The notes: generated from the sequence alone by a model not told the origin. A stretch of DNA of 26,621 nucleotides from Bdellovibrionales bacterium CG10_big_fil_rev_8_21_14_0_10_45_34 (GCA_002778785.1 PEZS01000011.1:575094-601714); one strand, 5' to 3'; positions 1-8,792 are shown, numbered from the stretch's first letter. Numbers and translations: made by a program.

Positions 1-6
1 CAAAAG

Positions 7-49
7 TGTAACCTATGTCTTAGGTACAAACTGTCACCCATGTCTCCGG
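7..49. mobile_element. Direct-repeat pair, possible insertion-sequence end
   Basis: Two related 18-base units, TGTAACCTATGTCTTAGG (7-24) and TGTCACCCATGTCTCCGG (32-49), lie in the same orientation 25 bases apart. I recall TGTNACCNATGTC repeats of this kind at the ends of insertion sequences with IS481-like integrase/transposase genes, but this is memory and not a search. Any transposase would lie left of position 1. The repeats end 17 bases from the 3' end of the tRNA-Asn gene, and tRNA 3' ends are common insertion sites. They could also be a solo relic. Confidence 0.4.
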
Positions 50-66
50 GTCGGACCGTGAGAAAA

Positions 67-142
67 TGGCTCAGGAGGAGGGACTCGAACCCCCGACCCA
101 GCGGTTAACAGCCGCTTGCTCTACCAACTGAGCTACTCCTGA
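67..142 (-). tRNA. tRNA-Asn (anticodon GTT)
   Basis: The reverse strand folds as a complete 76-base tRNA with an encoded CCA end. The acceptor stem TCAGGAG/CTCCTGA pairs over 7 bp, the D stem is GCTC/GAGC, the anticodon stem is AGCGG/CCGCT, and the anticodon loop CTGTTAA carries GTT (bases 107-109) for asparagine. The T loop is TTCGAGT on a 5-bp stem with one G-U pair. The discriminator base is G. It lies downstream of the serS operon on the same strand but has its own candidate promoter. The window also encodes GatCAB, which can amidate Asp-tRNA(Asn) in organisms that need it. Confidence 0.97.
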
Positions 143-154
143 ATGCCGAGCCAT

Positions 155-183
155 AAACTAGGGATTTCCAGTTTAAAAGTCAA
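155..183 (-). promoter_or_regulatory. Candidate sigma70 promoter of tRNA-Asn
   Basis: On the minus strand TTGACT (178-183) matches the -35 consensus at five of six bases. It is followed after exactly 17 bases by TAGTTT (155-160), a weak -10 element. The predicted start is near 148, leaving a leader of about 6 bases before the mature tRNA. Confidence 0.4.
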
Positions 184-196
184 TTGAGTGCTTCTG

Positions 197-212
197 TGTG
201 ACTGCGGTCACA
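197..212. promoter_or_regulatory. CRP/FNR-type palindrome upstream of tRNA-Asn
   Basis: TGTGACTGCGGTCACA fits the E. coli CRP consensus TGTGA-N6-TCACA perfectly. Its centre (204.5) is about 56 bases upstream of the predicted tRNA start. It can also be read as a 6-bp hairpin with a 4-base loop, but no T tract follows, so a terminator is less likely. Whether this organism has a CRP-family regulator with that specificity is unknown from the window. Confidence 0.35.
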
Positions 213-317
213 AAGCGTCAAACGGTCCGTGGGGAGCACTATTTAAACAAGCACCCAGAGACCTATCCTACCAGGTCACTAGGTAAAATAATTCCAGCTC
301 CAGCCCCTCGCGATCGA

Positions 318-461
318 CTAGGGATTTGCCTTCTGACTAAACTGGTAAATGAACCAAATAACTCCCGATAGAGCTGCCACTAAAAGAACGATTCGCACCT
401 TCAGTCCGGTAAGATCAGTATTCCCGCGTCTATATGGCAGGTCAGGTCTGCGAAGAGCCAT
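318..461 (-). CDS. Small membrane protein, 47 residues, overlapping the serS stop
   Basis: This short reading frame starts with the ATG of a TAATG overlap, so its first base is the last base of the serS TAA stop. A GAGG motif about 10 bases upstream, inside the last serS codons, could serve as ribosome-binding site. The product begins [13 protein letters not shown] and is rich in Arg at the N terminus. A hydrophobic stretch at about residues 22-41 (VRIVLLVAALSGVIWFIYQF) is long enough for one membrane span. The tail is SQKANP. By the positive-inside rule the N terminus should be cytoplasmic. I recognise no family. The stop/start overlap suggests translation coupled to serS. The evidence is the coupling, the membrane-like composition and the lack of any other use for the stretch; it could still be chance. 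Confidence 0.6.
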   Translation of the reverse strand: MALRRPDLPYRRGNTDLTGLKVRIVLLVAALSGVIWFIYQFSQKANP

Positions 462-1777
462 TAAGATTTATCCTCTTTCTTTGGGCCTTGAGGGCGCAAT
501 TCGGTTACCCCGCCCATATAAGGTATCAAAGCTTTCGGAATTTCAACAGAACCATCCTCGCGTTGATAATTCTCAAGTATGGCCACCCAGGTTCTTCCAA
601 CAGCCAGTCCCGATCCGTTGAGGGTGTGCACAAAACGAGGCTTCGCCTTTGGACCGTTCGGCCTGAAGCGAATTTGAGCGCGTCTGGCTTGAAAATCTTC
701 AAAGTTAGAACACGATGAAATCTCGCGATATGCGGATTGGCCAGGCAGCCAAACATTCAAGTCATAACACTTGGCCGCGCCGAACGAGATATCACCCGAG
801 CAAAGTAGGGCCACCTGAAACGGTAGCTCCAGCCTCTTTAAAATTTCTTCGGCATTTTTTACTAGTTTTTCATGTTCTTCATAAGAGCGATCAGGATGAG
901 TGAACTTAACAAGTTCAACTTTGTGAAACTGGTGTTGGCGTATCAACCCTTTAGTGTCGCGACCATAGCTGCCCGCCTCCGAGCGAAAACAAGGAGTAAA
1001 CGCCGTATAGCAGATCGGAAGCTGAGCTTCTTCTAAAATCTCATCGCGATAGTAATTAGTAACTGGCACTTCTGCTGTCGGCACTAGAAAGTAATTCGTT
1101 CCTTCTATCGCAAAGAGATCTTCGCGGAACTTAGGAAGCTGTGACGTTCCCACAAGGCTCACGTCATTTACTAAATACGGTGGAACAGTCTCAATGTAGT
1201 CGTGCTCCTTTGTATGCACGTCTAACATGAATTGCGTCAGCGCTCTTTCAAGACGCGCTCCTAATCCGGTAAGTATAGAAAACCGCGCTCCAGTGACTTT
1301 GGTCGCCCGTGCTGTATCAAGTACACCCAGGGACTCTCCAAGCTCTACATGATCCCTCGTCCGAAAAGAGAAAGACTTAGGATCCATAAAGGACCGAACA
1401 ATGACGTTTTCGTCTTCGCTTGCGCCAATAGGCACTGACTCATGCAAAAAGTTGGGCAAATGAAGGGCTTTTTGCTTAACACTCTCTTCAGCTAAAGAAA
1501 GCTCAGTCTCGACGGCTTTTACTTTCTCACTAAGCTCTTTCATTTTCGATAAGTCTTGGGTCGCGTCTTCGCCCTTTTTTTTGAGCATAGCTATCGATTG
1601 AGAGGCTTTGTTTTGCTCCGCTCTCATCTCGTCAAACTCTTGAGTTAGTTTTTTTCTTGCTGCGTTGAGGGCAAGGATTTCATCGACCAATTTGCCATCG
1701 TATTTTCTGTTTCTAAGTCCCTCTTTGTACTGATTCAACAAAATCTGGTCTGATTCAAGCAGGCGAATATCTATCAT
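461..1777 (-). CDS. serS: Seryl-tRNA synthetase
   Basis: This class II aminoacyl-tRNA synthetase activates serine with ATP and loads it onto tRNA-Ser (and onto tRNA-Sec where present) in the cytoplasm. At 438 residues it has normal bacterial length. Residues 1-105 form the charged antiparallel coiled-coil arm that grips the long variable arm of tRNA-Ser. The catalytic core follows: TAEVP at 234-238 in the serine-binding pocket, motif 2 at about 261-286 ([14 protein letters not shown], then RQHQFHKVE), and motif 3 at about 386-404 ([19 protein letters not shown]). The ATG start matches the conserved MIDIRLL opening. It is the second gene of a probable operon after a 98-residue membrane protein (66-base gap). 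Its TAA stop overlaps the ATG of a 47-codon gene. Confidence 0.98.
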   Translation of the reverse strand: MIDIRLLESDQILLNQYKEGLRNRKYDGKLVDEILALNAARKKLTQEFDEMRAEQNKASQSIAMLKKKGEDATQDLSKMKELSEKVKAVETELSLAEESVKQKALHLPNFLHESVPIGASEDENVIVRSFMDPKSFSFRTRDHVELGESLGVLDTARATKVTGARFSILTGLGARLERALTQFMLDVHTKEHDYIETVPPYLVNDVSLVGTSQLPKFREDLFAIEGTNYFLVPTAEVPVTNYYRDEILEEAQLPICYTAFTPCFRSEAGSYGRDTKGLIRQHQFHKVELVKFTHPDRSYEEHEKLVKNAEEILKRLELPFQVALLCSGDISFGAAKCYDLNVWLPGQSAYREISSCSNFEDFQARRAQIRFRPNGPKAKPRFVHTLNGSGLAVGRTWVAILENYQREDGSVEIPKALIPYMGGVTELRPQGPKKEDKS

Positions 1778-1843
1778 ATTTTTCTCTCATGATGGCTTTT
1801 TTAGGCTTTCAAAAATAGTCTTAACCTATGGCCTGTCTAAAGG

Positions 1844-2140
1844 CTACTGATTGGCGGCCATTAAGACATACATTCTGAACAGTAGTATTGCCAAAACACT
1901 GCCCAAGTTGAAAATCGTTACCCCAACCCAGCCCCAATTCTTGATGAGACGTATGACCGACAAGGATACCGCAACCGCGACGAACCAGAAGGAGAACCGA
2001 CCAATCTCTAATATAACTTCAAATGCTAAGGCAAGTGCGGCACCCCAAAACAAACCGGAGAATAGTCTTAGACACCATAATGCTGCGTTAACTGAAGTTG
2101 CTCTCAGCCTATCTTGAATTTGATCGATTGCAGCACTCAT
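1844..2140 (-). CDS. Small hypothetical membrane protein, 98 residues
   Basis: The family is not recognised. After a short polar N terminus (MSAAIDQIQDRLRATS) the protein has three hydrophobic stretches, at about residues 20-44, 49-63 and 70-92, so it is probably an inner-membrane protein with three spans. The start is well supported: a strong GGGGAGG ribosome-binding site lies 6 bases before the ATG. It appears to be the first gene of an operon with serS and the 47-codon gene. A perfect TATAAT box lies about 60 bases upstream of the start. The function is unknown. Confidence 0.75.
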   Translation of the reverse strand: MSAAIDQIQDRLRATSVNAALWCLRLFSGLFWGAALALAFEVILEIGRFSFWFVAVAVSLSVIRLIKNWGWVGVTIFNLGSVLAILLFRMYVLMAANQ

Positions 2141-2199
2141 ATAGCCTCCCCTTGAGAAACTGGTCGAACCCTTTAGATTGCATCAGAAGGATCTACTAC

Positions 2200-2226
2200 A
2201 TTATAGCCTAACGATCCTATATTCAA
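2200..2226 (-). promoter_or_regulatory. Candidate promoter of the small membrane protein-serS operon
   Basis: On the minus strand a perfect -10 box TATAAT (2200-2205) is preceded by TTGAAT (2221-2226) with a shorter than ideal 15-base spacer. The predicted start is near 2193, giving a leader of about 53 bases. The -10 is convincing and the -35 is weak. Confidence 0.45.
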
Positions 2227-2265
2227 TCGAGCTTCGATTCAGTGCACACGGAGCTAAGTCTAGTT

Positions 2266-5052
2266 CTAGAGCTCGCTTTGAATGGCGGCTCGGTCGGGAG
2301 CGTTGGGAGCCAAATCCAGATAGGTCTCAAAAGCCTGCCTCGCCCGCCGATGATCTCCCTTGAGTTTGTAGATGAGCCCCATTTCTCGATGAACAAGTGG
2401 ATTGCCGCTTTCTTTCTGAGCCGCCACATTTACCATGCTAAGTGCCACGTCGATATTCCCACTTAGCCGGTAAGCCTCAGCAAGTCTTAGATAAACAAGT
2501 GGTGTGTCATTTCTCAGTTTAAGTGCGCTTTGAAGATTTTGAATCGCTCGACTATACACCTTGCTGTTCATGTAAATCTCAGCCGCTTCTAAGTAGGGCG
2601 CCGCAAGCATAGGGTTTCTCTTTTGCTCGATAGCAATAGCGCTGAGCGCTTCTTCTGTGCGGCCGAGTTTGTTGAGTGCTCGCCCCTTAAACAGGTGAAC
2701 CTGCGGAAAGCGATCATTCACATTGATAGCTTTGTTAAAATAATTGAGAGCCCGCGAGGCGTCTGAAACGTTTAAATATATCAAACCGATTTCAGACAAA
2801 GGCTCTGCATCCGTCGGATCAATAGCCGCAACTCCCAGTAAAGTCTTAAGTGCGGCGTTATGATCTTTGTTTGAATACTGCGCCTTGGCCAGAAGCAACA
2901 TTAGGGACTTATCAGAAGAAGCTTGTTCGTGGCCCTTCATCAATATTTGTACCGCTGCTTCAAACTGATCATCTTCGTAGAGAATCTTGCCTAACGCCTT
3001 CTTGTATTCTGGTTTTGCGGGGTAAATGTTCATCTTTTCTTTTAAATAATTGGTGGCGCTTTCAACACCCTGGAAGGCAGCAAGTGTCTCAGCGTAGATG
3101 GCATGAGCATTAGGACTACTGGAGTCTAACTCAATAGCTCTGGAGGCCCATTGATACGCCTCCCTTACATCTCCGAGGGCTAAAAAGGATTTTACAAGTA
3201 TCAGGTGCGTATCTGTGTCAGTGTCGTAAAGTCTCAGTGCTTGTTTTGCAAGCTCAATAGCCTCTTTGAAATTCTTTCGTCTGAATTCGAATTCACTGCT
3301 CGCTCGAATTACTTCAAAAGACTTTGGCTTAATTTGCCGAGCCTTAAGAAGCGCCTGAAGCGCAAGCTCAAAATCAAATCGCTGTGCTAAGAAATCAGCC
3401 TTTTTAATCCAAGCAAGCTCACTGTTTGGGTCTACTCTGATCGCCTTATCTACCCACTCTAGAGCCTCACGCGACTGATTGAGACGCCAGAGCGACTCTG
3501 CCGCTTTAATCGCCGCTAAAGGATTGGCCGGCGAGCAGGTATCAAACGCAGCTCGAAACTCTGCCTGGGCAGCCAAATCATTTCCACTACGAAGAAACTG
3601 CTCCCCTAGCGTCATCACCTCTTGGCAATCCATAAAGTGAGCGGCTGAAATTTCCGTACCCGAAAGCTTTTCAAACAAATCTTTCGCATCTAGATTGGTA
3701 GAGTCGATAAAGAAGGCTTTTTTTGCCGACTCTACAGCCTTTTCATTGTTTCCGTTTTTTGAATAATACGTGGCTATTCGTGTCCAAGCTTTTGATTCTA
3801 GTTGGGGCATAACTCGATCGACTTCTAAACCCTCTTTGATTTTTTCAAAGCCCGAATCGTACTGCTGAAGCTTATCTATTTCCAGGATTCCTTGTAACAC
3901 CTTCGCTTCTGCGTGGCCGCCGTAACTTGCAATCACTTTTTGAAAAAGTTTTCGAGCTTCGTTGAGCTGCCCAAGTTTATCGCGAACGATCGCTTCAAAA
4001 ACAAAGGATTTGTTCCACTCCGGTAGAATTTGTTGAGTTTTTTGAATGTACGAAATCGCCAATACATGTTCATCTTTTTCTTCGAGCTCTCGCGCTTTCA
4101 TTTCATAAAAATAGGGCGAGCTTACGAACCGTCTTATAGAAGAGTCGAGTTTCGTGGCAAAATTTAAAAAGTTTCCCGACAGTTCCAATTGCACAAGTCT
4201 GCAAATATCTCCAGAGGAACCCATTGAATCTGCCTGAGAAGCTCTTTGCGCCAACTGTGAAACCACCGCTAAGGAGTCGACGCCCTTGTCAGAAAAGGGC
4301 CACAGCTCTCTGTAGGTCAAGCAAAGCAATTCCATTGCTTCCTTTGTCTGGGGGCGACCTTCGATCGTTCTGACGAGTTCGGTTTGAGCCTGTAAATAAC
4401 TGCTAAAGCTATCTCTATAAAAATAAGCGCGAGCGGTATTAAAATACCCCAACGCTTCCGTATCGGAAATTGTCGGTTGCCCCGCTCTTGGAAGCATCAA
4501 CTGTATTCTCTTAGGCGTCTTGGGTTCTTGTATTAAAAAAATTCCCGCAAGAACCAATCCGGTAATTGTCAGCCCCAAGCCGAGCGCTTTTTGCCTTTGA
4601 CTCTTTTGCCGAACAAGCTGGCGACGTGGTGACAGGTCAATAACTTCGATATCATCTGAAGACAGGGTACTCGTATCTATTTTTTTCTTTCTGGGGCGAT
4701 TTTTTTCAGCGGCAGCCGGTGGTTCACTTTCTGGTTCGGCAATTCCAGAATAAGTTTCAGGTTCTTGCTTTTCGGATGTTTTTTGCTTGTCGTCAGTCTG
4801 CCCATCCGACTGCGCCTTAGTCAGCTCGATGAGCTTTTCGGTTTCGTTCTTTTGGTAGGCAGGGATGCGAAGCACATCTAATAGAGCGTCGTAAAACTCT
4901 GGAACACGCGAAATCTCTTGCCATTCAGAACTTGGAAACTTGCAGACCTTTTCGCTGCCAACCAAGATTCCTTTTTTAATAAGCTCAGTAATGCGCTCGG
5001 TTCTAATCGGTCCGAATATTCGGCCTTTGGAATCCCTAACCAACCAATTCAT
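2266..5052 (-). CDS. GYF_2-domain and TPR-repeat membrane protein, 928 residues
   Basis: The N terminus (about 1-60) looks like a GYF_2 domain: a WLVRD start, the FGPI motif, a KKGIL turn and SSEWQEI. A charged, Pro/Glu-rich linker (62-150) ends in a basic patch, followed by one transmembrane helix at about 156-175 (ALGLGLTITGLVLAGIFLI). Residues from about 185 to the end are many tetratricopeptide repeats, for example around 415-450, 530-600 and 770-900, which usually hold partner proteins. The basic patch before the helix predicts the GYF_2 domain in the cytoplasm and the TPR array in the periplasm. The gene starts 3 bases after the HIT gene stop, so the two are probably cotranscribed and translationally linked. 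The partner and process are not known from sequence. A role in secretion, motility or envelope assembly is only a guess. Confidence 0.85.
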   Translation of the reverse strand: MNWLVRDSKGRIFGPIRTERITELIKKGILVGSEKVCKFPSSEWQEISRVPEFYDALLDVLRIPAYQKNETEKLIELTKAQSDGQTDDKQKTSEKQEPETYSGIAEPESEPPAAAEKNRPRKKKIDTSTLSSDDIEVIDLSPRRQLVRQKSQRQKALGLGLTITGLVLAGIFLIQEPKTPKRIQLMLPRAGQPTISDTEALGYFNTARAYFYRDSFSSYLQAQTELVRTIEGRPQTKEAMELLCLTYRELWPFSDKGVDSLAVVSQLAQRASQADSMGSSGDICRLVQLELSGNFLNFATKLDSSIRRFVSSPYFYEMKARELEEKDEHVLAISYIQKTQQILPEWNKSFVFEAIVRDKLGQLNEARKLFQKVIASYGGHAEAKVLQGILEIDKLQQYDSGFEKIKEGLEVDRVMPQLESKAWTRIATYYSKNGNNEKAVESAKKAFFIDSTNLDAKDLFEKLSGTEISAAHFMDCQEVMTLGEQFLRSGNDLAAQAEFRAAFDTCSPANPLAAIKAAESLWRLNQSREALEWVDKAIRVDPNSELAWIKKADFLAQRFDFELALQALLKARQIKPKSFEVIRASSEFEFRRKNFKEAIELAKQALRLYDTDTDTHLILVKSFLALGDVREAYQWASRAIELDSSSPNAHAIYAETLAAFQGVESATNYLKEKMNIYPAKPEYKKALGKILYEDDQFEAAVQILMKGHEQASSDKSLMLLLAKAQYSNKDHNAALKTLLGVAAIDPTDAEPLSEIGLIYLNVSDASRALNYFNKAINVNDRFPQVHLFKGRALNKLGRTEEALSAIAIEQKRNPMLAAPYLEAAEIYMNSKVYSRAIQNLQSALKLRNDTPLVYLRLAEAYRLSGNIDVALSMVNVAAQKESGNPLVHREMGLIYKLKGDHRRARQAFETYLDLAPNAPDRAAIQSEL

Positions 5053-5055
5053 AGC

Positions 5056-5394
5056 CTATATTTTTTCACTGAGCTTCCTTCCAGACAACAAGTGAATGTG
5101 TAAGTGAAACACAGTCTGGCCCCCACCTTCTCCGGTATTTATGATCGTACGGTATCCGGAGGCGGCAAACCCACAATCTTCTGATATTTTTTGAATTGCT
5201 GACGTAGCATCCGCCATCAGACGATGTTGGCTCGGCTCTAAATGCGATAGAGACTCTACGTGAATCTTTGGAATCAATAGCAAATGGGTCGGCGCCTGCG
5301 GCTCTCTATCTTTGATACAAATGAACTTTTCGTCTTCATACACCAGCTGAGACGACAACTCTTTAGAAATGATCCTGCAGAATATACAGCTCAT
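5056..5394 (-). CDS. HIT-family nucleotide hydrolase/transferase (HinT-like)
   Basis: This 112-residue protein has the full histidine triad HLHIHLL, with His97, His99 and His101. It begins with the typical CIFCRIISKEL, whose Cys pair resembles the zinc-binding variants of the family. HIT proteins of this branch hydrolyse purine nucleoside phosphoramidates or aminoacyl-adenylates with His99 as the nucleophile position. An AAAGGAG ribosome-binding site lies 6 bases before the ATG. A gap of 111 bases separates it from murA, and only 3 bases separate it from the TPR gene downstream. The family is certain; the physiological substrate is not. Confidence 0.93.
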   Translation of the reverse strand: MSCIFCRIISKELSSQLVYEDEKFICIKDREPQAPTHLLLIPKIHVESLSHLEPSQHRLMADATSAIQKISEDCGFAASGYRTIINTGEGGGQTVFHLHIHLLSGRKLSEKI

Positions 5395-5434
5395 GGTATC
5401 TCCTTTGACTGAGACTCACCCGCAAACGCCTCCG

Positions 5435-5456
5435 GTTAGGAAATGTTTATCCTAAC
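5435..5456. promoter_or_regulatory. 7-bp dyad between murA and the HIT gene
   Basis: GTTAGGA (5435-5441) and TCCTAAC (5450-5456) form a perfect inverted repeat with an 8-base loop, in the 111-base gap between the murA stop and the HIT start. No T tract follows on the minus strand, so it is a poor intrinsic terminator. It could be an operator or a processing hairpin. Confidence 0.3.
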
Positions 5457-5505
5457 AATACTGTGGTGAGGTGCCATCTCGAGAAATGCTACCAGCTTTC
5501 TACAG

Positions 5506-6762
5506 TTATTGTAGCCGTTTTATGCGAGCTCCAAGTGCCGCAAGCTTCTCTTCTAACTTCTCGTACCCACGGTCTAAATGATAGATACGATTCACTGTCG
5601 TCTCGCCGCTCGCGCAAAGGCCAGCCAATACTAAACTAGCACTCGCCCTAAGATCGGTAGCCATTACCGGGGCTCCTTTTAGTTTGCCTGGAGTTCCTCG
5701 AACAATCGCCACGCGTGATCTTGGAGTTATATCGGCTCCCAGTCGACTTAGCTCTGGAACGTGCATGAAACGGTTTTCAAAAATTGTTTCTGAGATAACG
5801 CTTGTCCCGATAGCCTGAGTCATCAAAGCCATAAACTGAGCCTGACAATCAGTTGCAAACCCAGGAAATGGAGCCGTCGTAATATCTGAACTCCTCCACT
5901 CTTTTAAGGCCTGGATCTCTACTGTTTGATTGTCTGATTGAATCTTAAAGCCACATTCTTTTAATTTGCTCGTGAGAGCGTCAAAGTGATCCGGCACACA
6001 GTTTTTTACAACAACGTGGCCCTTAGAAATCGCCCCAGCAATGATCAACGTGCTCGCTTCAATTCTGTCTGGGATCACAGTATGCTCGGCGGGATACAAT
6101 TTTGTAACCCCTTGCACACGAATGATACTTGTTCCTGCTCCGATAATACGTGCACCCATTTTATTTAAAAAATCCGCGAGATCTACTATTTCTGGCTCTT
6201 TCGCAGCGTTTTCAATAATCGTCTCACCACTTGCGTAGACCGATGCCATCAATACATTCTCTGTGCCGCCTACGGTGACTCCATCAAATACGATGCGACT
6301 ACCGACTAAGGATTTTGCGCGCACGTTAACAATACCTTCTGTAAGCTCGACTTCTGCACCCAAGTTTTTAAATCCATCGAGGTGTTGGTCAATTGGCCGA
6401 GTACCAATAGCACATCCGCCTGGCAATGAGGCTTGAGCTTCACCATATCTCGCTAACAGAGGTCCCAAACAGAGAACACTCGCCCTCATCTTTCTCACTA
6501 TTTCGTATGGGGCATTCGATAAGACTCTAGCGGGCACGTCGATGCTCACTGTACGCCCGTCAATTCTTGCAACTTTGCAGCCAAGGTGCTCAAGCAACGT
6601 GGCGGTTGAATCGATATCCTTTAGTTGAGGCACATTTCTTAAGGTATGCCTGCCCTCACAAAGTAAAGTTGCAAACATTAGGGGTAGTGCTGAGTTTTTA
6701 GCCCCGCTAACATTTACTTCCCCGCTTAACTGCGCGCCGCCTTGAATGACAATTTTATCCAT
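5506..6762 (-). CDS. murA: UDP-N-acetylglucosamine 1-carboxyvinyltransferase (MurA)
   Basis: MurA transfers enolpyruvate from PEP to UDP-GlcNAc, the first committed step of peptidoglycan synthesis, in the cytoplasm. The 418-residue length is typical. The sequence shows SGAKNSALP with Lys22 and Asn23 of the substrate site. The active-site loop [13 protein letters not shown] carries Cys117, the fosfomycin target in this family (the usual Cys, not the resistant Asp variant). The C-terminal half has [15 protein letters not shown] and the closing [16 protein letters not shown] motif. It starts one base after the prmC stop, so it is read from the same transcript as prfA and prmC. Confidence 0.98.
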   Translation of the reverse strand: MDKIVIQGGAQLSGEVNVSGAKNSALPLMFATLLCEGRHTLRNVPQLKDIDSTATLLEHLGCKVARIDGRTVSIDVPARVLSNAPYEIVRKMRASVLCLGPLLARYGEAQASLPGGCAIGTRPIDQHLDGFKNLGAEVELTEGIVNVRAKSLVGSRIVFDGVTVGGTENVLMASVYASGETIIENAAKEPEIVDLADFLNKMGARIIGAGTSIIRVQGVTKLYPAEHTVIPDRIEASTLIIAGAISKGHVVVKNCVPDHFDALTSKLKECGFKIQSDNQTVEIQALKEWRSSDITTAPFPGFATDCQAQFMALMTQAIGTSVISETIFENRFMHVPELSRLGADITPRSRVAIVRGTPGKLKGAPVMATDLRASASLVLAGLCASGETTVNRIYHLDRGYEKLEEKLAALGARIKRLQ

Positions 6763-6763
6763 T

Positions 6764-7669
6764 TTACCGCTCGCCTTTATAGAATTTCACAAATCGTTCT
6801 CTCTGAGAGAGATCTTTTAGAACTTGAACATCATTCCACTTGTAAATTGCCCTGTCATTAGCTGATTGAGAATTAAGCCACTCTGCGAATCTCTGAGCAT
6901 TGTTGCAGCCGAGTTCAAAGAGACATTGGCCTCCAGGTTTGAGCAAGCTGCCTGCAACTTTGCTAAATTCTTTTGCATGGCAGAGGCCGCCGTCGTTCGA
7001 AAATAAAGCTATGGGTGGCTCAAACTCTCGCACACTTTGAGAAACCTCTGCATCTTGCGGAGAAATGTACGGCGGATTCGATACGACAATGTCGAAGAAC
7101 TCCAGGCCATGCCTAGCAGGAGAAACCTGAGCGACACTATTGGCAATCTGTTCTAAGTCTTGGGAGTGAATATTCTGGAGCAGAAAAGTGACTCGTTCAT
7201 CGCTATATTTACGCAGGTTTTTAACTGCAACATCATGTGCGGCCTGAGAAACTTCAAATCCTACTACTTTCACATTTTTTAGCTCGTGGGCTAAAGAGAG
7301 ACTTAAGCAGCCGGAGCCAACTCCAAATTCTGCGATAGTTATTTGTTGCGGGGGCCTTATCTGATCAACGCTCTCCTTGATCAAATCGACAATCAACTCA
7401 GTCTCTGGCCTTGGAATCAGTACACCGGGCCCCACTGCCAATTTAAGACTTCGAAACTCTGCCCAACCAACTAAATAGGCAAACGGTAAGCCCGTCTGTA
7501 ATTTCAACAAATCGTTTCTGAGTTGCGCGAGAACCTCGATATCAATGTCGTTTTGATCATTCAAATAAAGATCGGTGAGCCCCCAGCCCAATCTTTCAGC
7601 AAGAAGCCACCTTTTTTCTTGGCTTGTAATGCCGCCAAAGTCTTTACATAGAAACTCTTTAATTTTCAT
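6764..7669 (-). CDS. prmC: Release factor N5-glutamine methyltransferase
   Basis: PrmC methylates the glutamine of the GGQ motif of RF1 and RF2 with S-adenosylmethionine, which raises peptide release efficiency. This 301-residue protein has the N-terminal helical domain (1-75), the GVLIPRPETE motif at 82-91, a SAM-binding segment EFGVGSG at 114-120 (the family often has D-x-G-T/V-GSG), and the diagnostic NPPYI at 198-202 that binds the glutamine side chain. It lies 21 bases after prfA, whose product is its substrate, and one base before murA. Confidence 0.96.
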   Translation of the reverse strand: MKIKEFLCKDFGGITSQEKRWLLAERLGWGLTDLYLNDQNDIDIEVLAQLRNDLLKLQTGLPFAYLVGWAEFRSLKLAVGPGVLIPRPETELIVDLIKESVDQIRPPQQITIAEFGVGSGCLSLSLAHELKNVKVVGFEVSQAAHDVAVKNLRKYSDERVTFLLQNIHSQDLEQIANSVAQVSPARHGLEFFDIVVSNPPYISPQDAEVSQSVREFEPPIALFSNDGGLCHAKEFSKVAGSLLKPGGQCLFELGCNNAQRFAEWLNSQSANDRAIYKWNDVQVLKDLSQRERFVKFYKGER

Positions 7670-7690
7670 GCGGTATCCAAAAACCTTGAG

Positions 7691-8764
7691 CTACTGAATC
7701 GATGCCTGTTTTAAGGCCTCAGCCTGAAAGTGAGTGATCAATGGCTCAATAATGATGTCGACTCGACCTTCCATAATGTCACTTAACTGGTGAGTGGTTA
7801 GTCCGATGCGGTGGTCTGTCACTCTGGCTTGAGGAAAGTTATATGTTCTAATGCGTTCGGAGCGATCGCCTGTTCCTATTTGTGAAAGGCGAGCGTTTGA
7901 AGCCTCTTTTTCAGAAACTTCCTTTTGGACTGCAAGAAGTCTTGCTCTCAAAATTTTCATCGCCTTATTTTTGTTTTTCAACTGAGAGCGCTCATCTTGG
8001 CAAACAATAACAATTCCCGAAGGCAAGTGTGTGAGTCGAACCGCCGAATCTGTTGTATTGACGGATTGTCCGCCTGCACCGCCCGATCTCATTACGTCAA
8101 TCTTTAGGTCATTTTGGTTGATATCGATTTCGACTTCTTCTGCTTCGGGTAAGACGGCCACAGTAATCGTAGAAGTGTGGATACGGCCTTGGGCCTCAGT
8201 TTTTGGCACTCTCTGTACTCGATGCACTCCGCTTTCGAATTTAAGTTTCGAAAAAACTTTGTCGCCTGTAATGAGCGCAACCACTTCTTTAAAACCACCC
8301 ACATTGCCCGGGCTCAGCGAGAGAATCTCTACCTTCCAACCATTTGTGTCTGCAAAATGAGAATATGCTCGAAAGAGTTCTTCAGCAAAAAGACTTGCTT
8401 CGTCGCCTCCGGCACCTGCGCGGATCTCTAGTAAGATGTTCTTGTCGTCGTTAGGATCTTTAGGAAGCAAAAGTATCTTAAGAAGCGCTTCGAGATCAGA
8501 TATTCTAGGTTCAAGCTCGGCCATTTCTGACTTGGCCATAGCCCTAAGATCAGAATCTTTTTCGGTCTCTAAGAGTTCCTTGGCACCGGCTCTCTGCTTA
8601 CAAACATTCTTGTACTCACGAAACGCCGTCACGATTTCTTGCAACGACGAATACTCTTTCATCAAAGAACGATATTGCTGGGGATCATTGGAAATTTCTG
8701 AATCTTGTAGACGGCTACTGATTTCTTCAAAGCGATCTTCTACGCTTTGTAGCCGACCAAACAT
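7691..8764 (-). CDS. prfA: Peptide chain release factor 1
   Basis: RF1 reads UAA and UAG stop codons in the ribosomal A site and triggers peptide release. The 357-residue protein has the GGQ motif at 231-233 (RSGGAGGQSVNTT). The stop-codon reading tripeptide lies in HRVQRVPKTE as P187-K188-T189, fitting the P-x-T of RF1 rather than the SPF of RF2. The ATG has an AGGAG site 6 bases upstream. It follows rpmE by 28 bases and precedes prmC by 21, a common bacterial order. Confidence 0.97.
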   Translation of the reverse strand: MFGRLQSVEDRFEEISSRLQDSEISNDPQQYRSLMKEYSSLQEIVTAFREYKNVCKQRAGAKELLETEKDSDLRAMAKSEMAELEPRISDLEALLKILLLPKDPNDDKNILLEIRAGAGGDEASLFAEELFRAYSHFADTNGWKVEILSLSPGNVGGFKEVVALITGDKVFSKLKFESGVHRVQRVPKTEAQGRIHTSTITVAVLPEAEEVEIDINQNDLKIDVMRSGGAGGQSVNTTDSAVRLTHLPSGIVIVCQDERSQLKNKNKAMKILRARLLAVQKEVSEKEASNARLSQIGTGDRSERIRTYNFPQARVTDHRIGLTTHQLSDIMEGRVDIIIEPLITHFQAEALKQASIQ

Positions 8765-8792
8765 GCTTTTCTCCTAGAGCCTGTTTCTGAGA

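Noticed and set aside
2223-2466. Short frames on both strands at the end of the TPR gene
   Set aside because: They overlap the well-supported TPR frame and have no start signals.
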